Positions 1-8,222 of a stretch of DNA of 64,000 bases are shown piece after piece. A program made the position numbers and the translations under genes. A model generated the notes under the pieces. It saw only the letters and a program-made list of their open reading frames with translations, did no database searches and was not told the origin of the DNA. Every line of letters begins with the position of its first letter. Position 1 is the first letter of the stretch. This stretch comes from Elusimicrobium sp. An273 (GTDB lineage: Bacteria > Elusimicrobiota > Elusimicrobia > Elusimicrobiales > Elusimicrobiaceae): contig NZ_NFJD01000003.1 in assembly GCF_002159705.1 (NCBI RefSeq), positions 186,001 through 250,000 of the forward strand. The letters are read 5' to 3'.

Positions 1-35
1 CGTCGGTAGAAGAATAACGATGCGGCATACGCCCG

Positions 36-64
36 TTGAGTTCCGGCTCGGATTTTGCTAAAAT
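36..64 (+). promoter_or_regulatory. Promoter of tRNA-Val
   Basis: A TTGAGT -35 box (36-41), a 17-nt spacer and an extended -10 TGCTAAAAT (56-64) sit 14 nt before the tRNA. The TGNTAWAAT form of the -10 recurs before many genes in this window, so it looks like the housekeeping promoter style of this organism. Positions 1-35 show no gene that I recognise. Confidence 0.75.
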
Positions 65-78
65 ATAGTATCGCTTTA

Positions 79-154
79 GGATCGGTAGCTTAGCTGGTAG
101 AGCGCCTGCTTTACACGCAGGAGGTCACAGGTTCGAGTCCTGTCCGGTCCACCA
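79..154 (+). tRNA. tRNA-Val (anticodon TAC)
   Basis: A full cloverleaf can be drawn. The acceptor arms GGATCGG and CCGGTCC pair (one G-T), the T arm contains GGTTCGAGTCC, and the anticodon stem CCTGC/GCAGG closes a 7-nt loop TTTACAC, which gives anticodon TAC. The 3' CCA is encoded. A strong terminator follows directly. Confidence 0.95.
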
Positions 155-160
155 TTTTAA

Positions 161-188
161 AAGGCACTTCGTACGAAGTGCCTTTTTT
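161..188 (+). terminator. Rho-independent terminator of tRNA-Val
   Basis: A 10-bp perfect stem (AAGGCACTTC with GAAGTGCCTT) and a 4-nt loop are followed by a run of T. It lies 7 nt after the tRNA end. Confidence 0.9.
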
Positions 189-244
189 GTTAGGGCGCAG
201 CAGAGAATCCCGCTTTTCCTTTAAGCAACAGTTCCTACTTTTTA

Positions 245-253
245 TGTCATAAT
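245..253 (+). promoter_or_regulatory. Extended -10 box upstream of aldehyde dehydrogenase
   Basis: TGTCATAAT matches the extended -10 pattern seen elsewhere in the window. It leaves a leader of about 30 nt carrying a G-rich Shine-Dalgarno before the ATG at 290. No clear -35 is visible. Confidence 0.5.
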
Positions 254-289
254 ATAGGGGTAAGCGTTTGTACATATCTGGGGGTAAAT

Positions 290-1654
290 ATGGAGGAGAT
301 ATTAAAACAACAGCGGGCTTTTTTTGAAAGCGGCGCCACGCTGCCCGTAAAAAACCGTTTGAATTTTTTAAAAAAATTGCGCCATGCCATTCAAACGCAC
401 CGGGACGATATTTGCCAAGCCTTATACCAAGACCTAGGCAAAAGCGAAACCGAAGCTTATATGTGCGAAATCGGAATGGCGCTGGAAGAAATTGCGTATT
501 TTCTAAAACATCTTCCTTCTCTTGCCAAAGACAGAACCGTCCGCACCCCGCTTTCCAATTTTCACGCCAAAAGCATTATCAAATTTGTTCCGCGGGGCAA
601 CGTTTTAATTTTAAGTCCGTGGAACTATCCGTTTTTGCTTTCTATGGAACCGTTGGTGGACGCGCTGGCCGCGGGCAATACGGCGGTATTAAAACCCAGC
701 GCCTATTCCCCCCATACCAGCGCGCTGATTCAAAAGATAATACAGGAAACATTTCCGCCCCATTATGTCGAGACGGTAACGGGCGGCAGGCAGGAAAACC
801 AAACGCTCCTGACGCAAAAATTTGATTACATCTTTTTTACCGGAAGCACGGCCGTAGGCAAAGAAGTGCTGCGCCGCGCCGCCGAAAATTTAACGCCCGT
901 TACCTTAGAACTGGGCGGGAAAAGCCCGTGCTTGGTAGACGAAACGGCGGATATCGCTTTGGCCGCCCGCCGCATTGTATTTGGCAAATTTTTAAACTGC
1001 GGGCAAACCTGCGTGGCGCCGGATTACATTTTATGTCCGGAAAATTTACAACAGCCCCTGCTGGCCGCTTTGCAACGGGAAATTACCCGCCAGTTTGGCC
1101 CGCAGCCTTTGGCCAACCCACACTACGGAAAAATTATCAACGAAAAACATTTCCAACGCTTAAGCGCTCTTTTGACGTGCGGCAAAATTGCGGCCGGCGG
1201 AAAAACCTCTCCCGCCACCCTGCAAATAGAGCCCACCGTTTTAACAGACGTCTCGTGGGAGGACTCCGCCATGCAGGAAGAAATTTTCGGCCCCATTCTG
1301 CCCATTATCACCTATTCTTCTTTGCAGGAAGCGCTGAAAAAAATAGAAAGCCGCCCGCACCCGCTGGCCCTCTATCTTTTTTCTACGGACAAAAAGCGCA
1401 TTTCGCAAATTACCCAGCAAATTCGCTACGGCGGCGGCTGCATTAACGACACGATTATGCACCTGAGCACGCCCTATCTGCCTTTTGGCGGAATAGGCGA
1501 GAGCGGAATGGGGTGCTACCACGGAAAATTCGGGTTTGAAACGTTTTCGCATAAAAAAAGCATTTTATGCAAACGCAACTGGATTGATGTGCCCTTGCGC
1601 TACCAGCCGTACTCGCGTTGGAAGCAATGGCTTTTAAAACATTTTTTGCGCTAA
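290..1654 (+). CDS. Aldehyde dehydrogenase, class 3-like
   Basis: A 454-residue NAD(P)-dependent aldehyde dehydrogenase, which oxidises aldehydes to acids. It has the compact length of the ALDH3 branch. Visible motifs are SPWNYP near residue 110, the cofactor-binding FTGSTAVGK near 183-191, LELGGKSP with the general-base Glu near 207, and GQTCVAPDYI with the catalytic Cys near 241. The C-terminal PFGGIGESGMG is also typical. A G-rich Shine-Dalgarno lies about 7 nt before the ATG. The gene stands alone between tRNA-Val and ogt, so its substrate cannot be read from context; class 3 enzymes usually take medium- or long-chain aldehydes. The family is certain, the substrate unknown. Confidence 0.92.
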   Translation: MEEILKQQRAFFESGATLPVKNRLNFLKKLRHAIQTHRDDICQALYQDLGKSETEAYMCEIGMALEEIAYFLKHLPSLAKDRTVRTPLSNFHAKSIIKFVPRGNVLILSPWNYPFLLSMEPLVDALAAGNTAVLKPSAYSPHTSALIQKIIQETFPPHYVETVTGGRQENQTLLTQKFDYIFFTGSTAVGKEVLRRAAENLTPVTLELGGKSPCLVDETADIALAARRIVFGKFLNCGQTCVAPDYILCPENLQQPLLAALQREITRQFGPQPLANPHYGKIINEKHFQRLSALLTCGKIAAGGKTSPATLQIEPTVLTDVSWEDSAMQEEIFGPILPIITYSSLQEALKKIESRPHPLALYLFSTDKKRISQITQQIRYGGGCINDTIMHLSTPYLPFGGIGESGMGCYHGKFGFETFSHKKSILCKRNWIDVPLRYQPYSRWKQWLLKHFLR

Positions 1655-1790
1655 CAACTTGTGACAAAACAATCACATCGGTCGAGAAAAGGATTCTGCC
1701 TGGCCCAGGGAAGATGCAATAAAAATACGCCGGTTCGGGTTGGATAAGAAGAACATCCTTCTTGTCCTCCTCCGGTTTGAAACCGGAGCC

Positions 1791-2300
1791 CTACACAGAT
1801 CCCGGCCCTTCGGCCGGGTTTTTAATGCGCGGCAAAAAAGATTTTTCCAACTGTAACAAAAATTCTTTCCGCCACAGCCCTCCGCCATATCCCGTCAGCG
1901 TTCCGTCCGCCCCGATTACCCGGTGGCAGGGGATTAAAATGGCAATGGGGTTTACGTGCACCGCCCCGCCCACGGCCCGCGCCGCACGCGGGTTTCCGGC
2001 CCACGCGGCCAGCTGGCCATAGCTGCAGGTTTTTCCATAAGGAACCTTTTCAAGCGCTTTCCAAACCCGCATTTGAAACGGCGTTCCTGCCGCTCGCAGC
2101 GGAAGATCAAATACGAAACGACGCCCTGCAAAGTATTCATCCAGCTGCCGGCACGCTTCTTGCAACAGCGGGCTGTTCTGGCGGGGAAGCGAGGAGCCGC
2201 GCCGGATGCCGGGGAAAACTACCCGGGTAATATATTTCCCGTCACCGGCGACGGTCAGTTCTCCCAGCGGGCTTGGGTAAGAAATATAGGTTTCGGTCAT
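1791..2300 (-). CDS. ogt: Methylated-DNA--protein-cysteine methyltransferase
   Basis: A 169-residue suicide repair protein that moves the methyl group from O6-methylguanine (or O4-methylthymine) in DNA onto its own cysteine. The active-site signature IPCHRVIG is present with the acceptor Cys near residue 125, followed by TGYGGGLWRKEFLL, which matches the DNA-binding C-terminal domain. The N-terminal portion is the usual short ribonuclease-like domain. It is a single gene convergent with the aldehyde dehydrogenase. Its last codons overlap a plus-strand terminator. I call it Ogt rather than Ada because no AraC-type or zinc domain is attached. Confidence 0.93.
   Translation of the reverse strand: MTETYISYPSPLGELTVAGDGKYITRVVFPGIRRGSSLPRQNSPLLQEACRQLDEYFAGRRFVFDLPLRAAGTPFQMRVWKALEKVPYGKTCSYGQLAAWAGNPRAARAVGGAVHVNPIAILIPCHRVIGADGTLTGYGGGLWRKEFLLQLEKSFLPRIKNPAEGPGSV
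1801..1823 (+). terminator. Terminator after aldehyde dehydrogenase
   Basis: Stem CCCGGCC/GGCCGGG with a CTTC loop is followed by five T on the plus strand. It lies inside the last codons of the convergent ogt gene. A perfect 9-bp palindrome with a 1-nt centre (1770-1788) lies just upstream, between the two genes; its role is unclear. Confidence 0.7.
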
Positions 2301-2402
2301 AAATCTGGGTACATCCTATCATTTTTTAGGGCCAGTCCCAAAAAAAATTAGGTCTTTTGACTCTGTTTTTTTAAATAGATATTTACATATAATATAAAAG
2401 TT

Positions 2403-3344
2403 ATGAAAAGAGGGAAAAAATTATACATTGTATTGTTCTGTGCTGCACTGTTCTTTGTTTCTTTGCCGCTTTCCGCACAAACTAATAAGAAAGTGGTAAA
2501 AAGCATTGTCAACAATGCGGGAAAGACCGCTTCGGAGCAAATTGCCAAAACGGCGGCCTCGGCCCAAGCGCAAAAACTGGCGCAAATTCCGCAAGCCGGC
2601 TCTTCGGCCGCTGTGCAATCGGCCGCCAATTCGCTGCAAAAGGACAAACCTACCCTTTCGGTACAGGTCAACCCGACGGTAGCCCGCTTTGTAAACAGAA
2701 ATAAAAAACTTTTATACGGCCTGCAAAAATCCGTGGGCATTTCTTCCCACAAGGCCGTAGAAAACTTATACCGCTGGGGCGCCAAACCGCTCAAAAAACC
2801 CCAACGCCCGGGCCTCCTGAAGGAGCAAACGTTTACCGTACAGGATTTTGCCGAACTGAAATATACCCGCGGCGTAGTGCCGGTTCTCCCGTTCGGGTAT
2901 CATGCAAAATACATGTACCGCGGCTTAGGGCTTGCTTTAAACGGAAAAGCCGTACGCAATATATTGGAAAACGGGTTATTAATTAAAGACGTCAGCCCGC
3001 GTAATAACGACCGCCGTATGGCCTATGCCAGCGCCGGCGGATTAGGCGCAATGAAGGCCATTTTGCGCGAGAGCGTGATCAACTTAACCGATTCTCCCGT
3101 GATGGCGTTGCATTACGCCTGGAGAAATAAAGACAAAGGAATGGTGGTGCTGGTTGCCGTAAAAGAAGAACTCAACCGCGGCGGCGTGATTACCGTTCCG
3201 AACGATATCCCGGCCGACAAAATAGGCGAAATGGTGGCCTTGCTGCAAGTCCACGGCAAACCGACTTGGTGCCGCATTGAGCTGGCGCCGGAAGGCTTTC
3301 GGGTAACACCCTACTCTTCCCCTAAACAAACGAAAGAACCATAG
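2403..3344 (+). CDS. Secreted protein, possible ADP-ribosyltransferase-like C-terminus (paralogue 1)
   Basis: 313 residues with a clear Sec signal peptide (MKRGKK, a hydrophobic core, cut near LSAQ at about 25). An Ala/Gln/Lys-rich stretch follows to about residue 90. The C-terminal half (about 165-310) is related to the next gene. The shared blocks are a YRG motif, a helix ending in NGL, a T(D/P)xxxxxLHYA block, a V-V-V strand and E-x-x-x-L-x-Q before a C-x-I-x-L ending. This order resembles ADP-ribosyltransferase folds, but I infer that by eye and no catalytic residue is proven. No Shine-Dalgarno is visible; a TATAAT box (2388-2393) lies only 9 nt before the ATG. A terminator overlaps the stop codon. 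Function unknown. Confidence 0.7.
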   Translation: MKRGKKLYIVLFCAALFFVSLPLSAQTNKKVVKSIVNNAGKTASEQIAKTAASAQAQKLAQIPQAGSSAAVQSAANSLQKDKPTLSVQVNPTVARFVNRNKKLLYGLQKSVGISSHKAVENLYRWGAKPLKKPQRPGLLKEQTFTVQDFAELKYTRGVVPVLPFGYHAKYMYRGLGLALNGKAVRNILENGLLIKDVSPRNNDRRMAYASAGGLGAMKAILRESVINLTDSPVMALHYAWRNKDKGMVVLVAVKEELNRGGVITVPNDIPADKIGEMVALLQVHGKPTWCRIELAPEGFRVTPYSSPKQTKEP

Positions 3345-3367
3345 GTCTTAAGACCTATGGTTTTTTT
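3339..3367 (+). terminator. Terminator after secreted paralogue 1
   Basis: The palindrome CCATAGGTC/GACCTATGG is followed by seven T and overlaps the stop codon of the upstream gene. The two paralogues are therefore probably transcribed separately. Confidence 0.88.
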
Positions 3368-3416
3368 AACGGGGTTACCCTATACTATTCATATAGACTA
3401 AACACAGGGGCTGATT

Positions 3417-4328
3417 ATGCATAACAAAAAACTTTTTGCAACCGTACTGGGATTCTTCCTGCTGGCCGGATTCATGCCGCTGCAAGCGCAGCTTGCCAAG
3501 CAAGGCCTCCAGCAAATTCCGCGCGCCTTGGGAAAAAATGTGATTGAAGAATCCGCCACGGCGGCCGCATGGAAAAATTTTGGCGGCGTGCTGCCTTCGG
3601 CCTCTGCGGCTGCGGCGGCTGCTAAGGTGGAAGTTGCGCCAGCTTCTTTCAAGTCGCAAGTTGCCAAAAAATATCCGGGTGCGGTAGCGGCTTACGAACA
3701 AAAAGTTAAAAACCTTTCCTTGCAGCAATCGCTGCGAAGAGTCGTAGAACTGCGCGGATTAACCCCGCCCAAAGGGTGGCCTCAAAAATCGGAACATTCC
3801 TTGACCGTTTCCAGCCTCTCCGGCCTTACGCTGGACGGTTACACCGGGGACTGCCCCACCCTGCCGATTCCTACCAGCAAAATTTATCTCTACCGCGGGA
3901 TGGGCCTTCACGAATCGGCGTTGCGCAACGTGCTTAAAAACGGCCTTCGCGTGCAAGACAGCGGCAAACATTCCAACGATTTAGACATCAATATGCGCCT
4001 GGCCAGCATGGGCACCATGCCGGTGTCCCGCCAAATGATGAAAGATATGGATATCCGGCAAACCTATTTAACGCCTAACGCGCAGGAAACCTTGCATTAT
4101 GCCTATATGTACAGCTTTGAAGAAGGCAAAATCCCGGTGGTAGTTACCGTGCGCGGCTGGCGCAAAGGCAATTCTCACCACGTCATTCGGGAAGATATTC
4201 CGGCTTCGGACTTTGTAGAAGTATCGGCGCTGATTCAAGGCCCGAAAGGAGAGCCCGTCTGGTGCCGTGTAGACCTGGCCGACGACGGATACTCTTTCGT
4301 CTTTACCCCTTATGTACCCAAACCTTAA
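3417..4328 (+). CDS. Secreted protein, possible ADP-ribosyltransferase-like C-terminus (paralogue 2)
   Basis: 303 residues with a signal peptide (hydrophobic core LFATVLGFFLLAGF, cleavage near LQAQ at about 25). An Ala-rich middle is followed by a C-terminal domain homologous to the upstream neighbour: LYRGMGL, a helix ending in KNGL, TPNAQETLHYAY, a VVVTV strand and ISALIQ-type E/Q-containing strands ending WCRVDL. A reasonable Shine-Dalgarno (AGGGGC) precedes the ATG. It is a tandem duplicate of the gene at 2403, but strongly diverged, so it is not a recent copy. An extracytoplasmic enzyme or effector with an ART-like fold is possible. No function is assigned with certainty. Confidence 0.7.
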   Translation: MHNKKLFATVLGFFLLAGFMPLQAQLAKQGLQQIPRALGKNVIEESATAAAWKNFGGVLPSASAAAAAAKVEVAPASFKSQVAKKYPGAVAAYEQKVKNLSLQQSLRRVVELRGLTPPKGWPQKSEHSLTVSSLSGLTLDGYTGDCPTLPIPTSKIYLYRGMGLHESALRNVLKNGLRVQDSGKHSNDLDINMRLASMGTMPVSRQMMKDMDIRQTYLTPNAQETLHYAYMYSFEEGKIPVVVTVRGWRKGNSHHVIREDIPASDFVEVSALIQGPKGEPVWCRVDLADDGYSFVFTPYVPKP

Positions 4329-4354
4329 TTTACAGGGAGAAGATTTCTTTACTT

Positions 4355-4816
4355 ATGAATGAACCTGCTGTGAAAGGAGAAGAAGCCAAGCGGCTTTTTC
4401 TTAACGGATATAATTGTGCCCAAGCCGTTTTTTTGGCTTTTAGCAAAGAACTCGGATTAGACGATAAAACGGCTCTTAAACTAAGCTCCGGTTTCGGCGG
4501 CGGAATGGGCCGCCTGCGCGAAGTATGCGGGGCCGTCAGCGCGATGTTTATGGTGTTGGGGCTCAAATACGGTTCGGACAATCCTTCCGACCATGCCGCC
4601 AAAGCCCAACTCTATGCGCGCGTGCAGGAACTGGCGCGCCGGTTTAAAGAGGAAAACGGTTCCATCATCTGCCGGGAACTGCTTTCCCTGCCGCCCGGCC
4701 CGCAGGATCCTACGCCGCAGCCGCGTACGCAGGCCTATTATAAACTGCGCCCCTGCCCGGATAAAGTGGCCAGCGCCGCCGCGATTTTGGAGCAATACCT
4801 GCGCGAAAATCCTTAA
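4355..4816 (+). CDS. C_GCAxxG_C_C family redox protein
   Basis: A 153-residue protein with the family signature: NGYNCAQAV near the start, then SGFGGGMGRLREVCGAVSAMFMVLGL, a later ICRELL and a final CPDKVASAAAIL. Conserved cysteines suggest metal or electron-transfer use, but the family has no firm biochemical role. I chose the ATG at 4355 because the conserved helix begins a few residues later; a longer frame reaching back into the previous gene has no homology-like sequence. A GGGAGA Shine-Dalgarno lies unusually far upstream (about 15 nt). The glycosylase gene follows after 6 nt, which suggests an operon of 4355-5766. Confidence 0.8.
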   Translation: MNEPAVKGEEAKRLFLNGYNCAQAVFLAFSKELGLDDKTALKLSSGFGGGMGRLREVCGAVSAMFMVLGLKYGSDNPSDHAAKAQLYARVQELARRFKEENGSIICRELLSLPPGPQDPTPQPRTQAYYKLRPCPDKVASAAAILEQYLRENP

Positions 4817-4822
4817 TTTCGT

Positions 4823-5335
4823 ATGCCAAAACCGCTGCATAGTTTTCCCCCGTTGGCCGATGCTCATACCCGCATATTGATTATAGGCAGTATGCCCGGG
4901 GCGGCTTCGCTGTCGGCCCACGAGTATTACGCCTATCCGCACAATCAGTTTTGGCGGCTGATGTTTGACCTGTTGGAATCCGGCCGCACACCCGCCAATT
5001 ATGCAGATAAACAAAACACGCTTCTTGCTCACCGCATCGGGTTGTGGGACTCGCTGGCCTGCTGCGAACGAACCGGCAGTTTAGATTCTGCCATTTCGCG
5101 CCCCGTTCCAAACGATTTTCCAACGCTTTTTGCGCGCTTTCCCCATATTCAGACCTTGCTGTTTAACGGGCAGGCTGCACACCGCTACTTTAAACGGGCG
5201 TTTAACGGATTTTTAGGAAAAGAAGTTTTTCTTCTCCCCTCCACCAGCCCCGCCCACGCCGCACGCTCCTATCAAGAAAAAAGAGCCTGCTGGCAAAATG
5301 CCCTTCGGGCCGCCCTGCAGGAACCTGCCCGATGA
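4823..5335 (+). CDS. DNA-deoxyinosine (hypoxanthine) glycosylase, UDG superfamily
   Basis: A 170-residue base-excision enzyme that removes deaminated bases. The sequence shows the family pattern: IIGSMPGAASL near residue 20, YYAYPHNQFW near 35-44, GLWDSLACCER, and the C-terminal LLPSTSPAHA. These correspond to the uracil-glycosylase superfamily active-site and intercalation loops. The GSMPG...NxFW form is typical of hypoxanthine-DNA glycosylases rather than UDG families 1-5. Its stop codon overlaps the ATG of the next gene (ATGA), so translation is coupled. The deaminated-base substrate is inferred from the family. Confidence 0.85.
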   Translation: MPKPLHSFPPLADAHTRILIIGSMPGAASLSAHEYYAYPHNQFWRLMFDLLESGRTPANYADKQNTLLAHRIGLWDSLACCERTGSLDSAISRPVPNDFPTLFARFPHIQTLLFNGQAAHRYFKRAFNGFLGKEVFLLPSTSPAHAARSYQEKRACWQNALRAALQEPAR

Positions 5336-5766
5336 ATGTATTTTCCGCCTGCACGCTTCTCTTTGCCGCCGCTTTTTTGGCCGCCACATTGCTGCCGGCC
5401 CAATCGGAAGGCATCCTGTTTTGGCTGGTCTATACTCAAAAATATCCGACGGCCCTCCTGCTTGCCTTCGCCACGGCAGGCAATGTGCTGGGCGCTTGCG
5501 TCAACGCGTGGCTGGGGCGGTATTTGGCGCGGTTTCAGCATAAAAAATGGTTTCCGTTTTCGCCCCGCCAGTTTGAACAGGCCAAGCGGTTTTTCCAAAA
5601 ATACGGCGTTTGGGCGCTTCTTCTGTCCTGGGTGCCCGTGATAGGCGATCCCATTACCCTGGCCGCCGGGGCGCTGGGCGTGCGCTGGCCTGTTTTTTTG
5701 CTGTTGGTAACCCTGGCCAAGCTGGGCCGCTACCTAGTAGTGTGCCACGCGGCGGGCTGGCTGTAA
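5332..5766 (+). CDS. YqaA-type inner-membrane protein (paralogue 1)
   Basis: A 144-residue membrane protein with about four hydrophobic segments. It carries the VTT/DedA-related hallmark: LLPAQSEG near the N-terminus, N-x-LG-x(4)-N-x-x-LGRYL, the soluble loop FQHKKWFPFS, and WVPVIGDPITLAAGAL in the re-entrant region. Members of this superfamily are linked to lipid or membrane homeostasis, but the YqaA branch has no defined substrate. It starts inside the stop codon of the glycosylase gene. A second copy follows 82 nt later. Confidence 0.82.
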   Translation: MNVFSACTLLFAAAFLAATLLPAQSEGILFWLVYTQKYPTALLLAFATAGNVLGACVNAWLGRYLARFQHKKWFPFSPRQFEQAKRFFQKYGVWALLLSWVPVIGDPITLAAGALGVRWPVFLLLVTLAKLGRYLVVCHAAGWL

Positions 5767-5848
5767 AAACGCGGCAAACGCCCCGATATAACCCTTCTTT
5801 TCCCTTTCCAAACACCGTCCAATCCGCTAGGCTTATACAGGGGGTATT

Positions 5849-6286
5849 ATGCCAGAACTGCATATTCTTATTTTTCAATTCGTTATGTCTGTCATTTCGG
5901 CCAGCATTATTCCGGCCCAGGGAGAACTGATTATGTTTGCCCTGTTGGCTTCCGGAAAATATACCGACTGGCTGTTACTAACGGTGGCTTGCGGCGGCAC
6001 TTTTTTGGGCGTGAGCATAAACTGGGTACTGGGCAGATATTTAAGCAAATTTCAAAACGAAAAGTGGTTCCCCGTAAAGGGAGCTTATATTGAAAAGGCC
6101 AAAGCCTTGTTTGACAAGCACGGCCGCGCGGCCCTGCTTCTGGCGGGGATTCCCCTCATCGGTGATCCTATTACCATTGTGGCAGGCGCGTTGAAAGTAA
6201 ATTTCGGGTTTTATCTCGTTACGGCGGGCCTCTCCAAATGTGCCCGCTACGGGCTGGTGTTTTTAATCTATATGGGCATTGTATAG
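5849..6286 (+). CDS. YqaA-type inner-membrane protein (paralogue 2)
   Basis: 145 residues with the same topology and motifs as the previous gene: SIIPAQGE, GVSINWVLGRYLSKFQNEKWFP, and GIPLIGDPITIVAGALKVNFG. An AGGGGG Shine-Dalgarno precedes the ATG. The pair looks like an old tandem duplication, because only the motif positions are well kept. The two may form a heteromer or act at different times; this is inference. A bidirectional terminator follows and separates it from the convergent TPR gene. Confidence 0.82.
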   Translation: MPELHILIFQFVMSVISASIIPAQGELIMFALLASGKYTDWLLLTVACGGTFLGVSINWVLGRYLSKFQNEKWFPVKGAYIEKAKALFDKHGRAALLLAGIPLIGDPITIVAGALKVNFGFYLVTAGLSKCARYGLVFLIYMGIV

Positions 6287-6288
6287 CA

Positions 6289-6320
6289 AAAAGCCCTTCC
6301 CAAAACGGGAAGGGCTTTTT
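6289..6320. terminator. Bidirectional terminator between yqaA-like and TPR genes
   Basis: AAAAGCCCTTCCC pairs with GGGAAGGGCTTTT across a short loop, with A-runs on one side and T-runs on the other. It can therefore stop transcription from both strands. Confidence 0.9.
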
Positions 6321-6336
6321 AATAAATCAGGTTGCT

Positions 6337-7500
6337 CTACTTATACAGCACAGCGCGGAATTCGGCCGTTTTATTAATATTTTTAAACATCCAGCCTTTT
6401 TGATCATCATCGTAGAGCGATTCAAAATTTTTAAAATTGCGCCGCACCGCTTTATCCAAATTGTCATACGTATTTTTGCGGTCTTTGCGGCTGAGCCAAT
6501 AAACACCCGCCAAATTGACATACGGCGTAGGGCTCGTTCCGTCCAGCTTAATAGCCGTTTCCAAATCTTCCTTGGCGCCTTTCCAATCTTTCAAATTCAT
6601 TTTGGCAAACCCGCGGTTATTATACGGGATGGCCCATTTGGGCATTAATTCAATTGCGCGGGTATAATCGGCGGCGGCTTCTTTAAATTGTTTCATTTCT
6701 TCATACACCAACCCGCGCCGGTTGTAAAAAATGGCTTCCGGCTGCAATTTAAGCAACACGGTATAGTCCTCCAGCGCCGCCGGCTTGTCGCCCATATCTT
6801 TAAAGGCGCTGGCGCGATAGCGGTAGGCTTGCGCGTAAGACGCCTCGCGGTTAATGGCCTTGCTGTAGGCCGAAACAGCCTCATCCAGGCGGTTTTGCCC
6901 CGAATAGATACGTCCCATCCAAAAATACAAATCGGCCGAATCATCCCCCGCTGCGCGCAATTGTTTGAGGCGTTTTATCGCTTCCTCATAGCGGTACGCC
7001 CCCAAATAAACCGGAATCATTTCCTTTGATAATTCCAAAGAGGGTTTTCTCTTGCCCAAATACTTTTGGTAATCCCGCAAGGAATCCTCGTACTTTTCCA
7101 GCGATGCATTGGCCCGCGCCCGGGCCAAGTAAAAATTCCGGTACGAAGGTTTTAGCGAAATCGCTTTGGAAAAATCGGCCTGCGCCAAGGAATAGCGTCC
7201 CATTTTTTGATAGGCAAGCCCCCGTGCATAATAGCGGAACGGATCCCGCGGGCGCAGAGACACGGTGCGGGAATAGTCCGCCAGCGCCTGTTTGTTGCGG
7301 CCCAAGCTTAGGTACGCATCCGCCCGGTAGTGGTATGCATCCGCCATCCGGGGCGACTTGGCAATGACTTTGGTAAGCAGTTTAATCTGTGTATTGGGGT
7401 TATTTTCCGCCTTGGCCTTGGCAAACAACTGCGAGGCCGTTTGGGCAAACGCACCCATAGCTATACACAGACAAAAAATAATTCCTAAAACTTTGCGCAT
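6337..7500 (-). CDS. Secreted tetratricopeptide-repeat protein
   Basis: 387 residues with a Sec signal peptide (MRKVLGIIFCLCIAMGAFAQ, cut after AFA). The rest is about nine TPR units running to residue 350, recognisable by repeated A-Y-x-x-R-x-x-A-x-x-x-x-G and A-x-x-D-Y-x-K-A-I-x-L patterns, for example AYHYRADAYLSLG and AAADYTRAIELMP. TPRs form a superhelical scaffold for protein binding, here in the periplasm or at the cell surface. It is the last gene of a three-gene minus-strand operon; 20 nt separate it from the membrane-protein gene. The partner is unknown. Confidence 0.85.
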   Translation of the reverse strand: MRKVLGIIFCLCIAMGAFAQTASQLFAKAKAENNPNTQIKLLTKVIAKSPRMADAYHYRADAYLSLGRNKQALADYSRTVSLRPRDPFRYYARGLAYQKMGRYSLAQADFSKAISLKPSYRNFYLARARANASLEKYEDSLRDYQKYLGKRKPSLELSKEMIPVYLGAYRYEEAIKRLKQLRAAGDDSADLYFWMGRIYSGQNRLDEAVSAYSKAINREASYAQAYRYRASAFKDMGDKPAALEDYTVLLKLQPEAIFYNRRGLVYEEMKQFKEAAADYTRAIELMPKWAIPYNNRGFAKMNLKDWKGAKEDLETAIKLDGTSPTPYVNLAGVYWLSRKDRKNTYDNLDKAVRRNFKNFESLYDDDQKGWMFKNINKTAEFRAVLYK

Positions 7501-7520
7501 ATCGTGCCTATATTAAACTA

Positions 7521-8222
7521 TTATTTGAGCCAAAATACAAAAAGAAAATTCATCAAAACGATAAATACGCCCCCCGCATACAAAACCCACAAAAGAAGCG
7601 TGGAAAACAGCCGCAAATTCAAAAATACCGCCCCTACCAATGTAGCTCTTCCGGCAAACAGTTTTCCTAACTGTACCGTCTTGCCGGAAATTTGCACAAT
7701 CTTCGCCAACAGTACCGAGCGCAGTGCAAACGTCAGCACCCCCAACAGCACCGCGGCCAGCCACCGCAGCCAAGAGGCGTAATTATATTGCCGAAACAGC
7801 CCCGCCACTTCCTGCACGCTGCCCGCCACCACCACTTTGGCTTGCTCCTTGGCAATGCCTTCGTTCATATTATCTATTTTGGAAGCGACTTTTTGCTTAA
7901 CTAACCCCAACAAATCATCAATAAAGCCCTCCCACGTCGTGCATGCGGCGCGCAAGGCAAAAACGCAGGCGGTTACCAGCGAATAGGAAAACGCAACCAA
8001 ACCATACAGGCCAAAACAGCACGCCACCAATACCGCCTCTAAAACAGGCGGCCACTGCAACGGCTTAAGCAGAAAAATATAGGTTACATAAGCCGTCATC
8101 AAAAAAAGCCCAATTCCGGCGGCCAAATGCGGTAAAAATGCTTTTTGCAACACCGCCAGCAGGCCGGCCAGGGCCTGCATAAATAAGGCCGTGGGGGTGG
8201 CGGAGGGTGGGTTAGTCTTCAT
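7521..8222 (-). CDS. Multi-pass membrane protein of unknown function
   Basis: 233 residues. Two hydrophobic segments lie near residues 30-55 and 65-90, a soluble amphipathic stretch (about 95-150, rich in Lys/Glu/Gln) follows, and two more hydrophobic segments lie near 155-175 and 200-230. I recognise no family. Its 5' end overlaps by 11 nt the tiny Cys/His-rich gene upstream, which suggests translational coupling, and the TPR gene follows. A membrane protein between a probable metal-binding peptide and a secreted TPR protein could be part of an envelope complex; that is inference only. Confidence 0.65.
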   Translation of the reverse strand: MKTNPPSATPTALFMQALAGLLAVLQKAFLPHLAAGIGLFLMTAYVTYIFLLKPLQWPPVLEAVLVACCFGLYGLVAFSYSLVTACVFALRAACTTWEGFIDDLLGLVKQKVASKIDNMNEGIAKEQAKVVVAGSVQEVAGLFRQYNYASWLRWLAAVLLGVLTFALRSVLLAKIVQISGKTVQLGKLFAGRATLVGAVFLNLRLFSTLLLWVLYAGGVFIVLMNFLFVFWLK

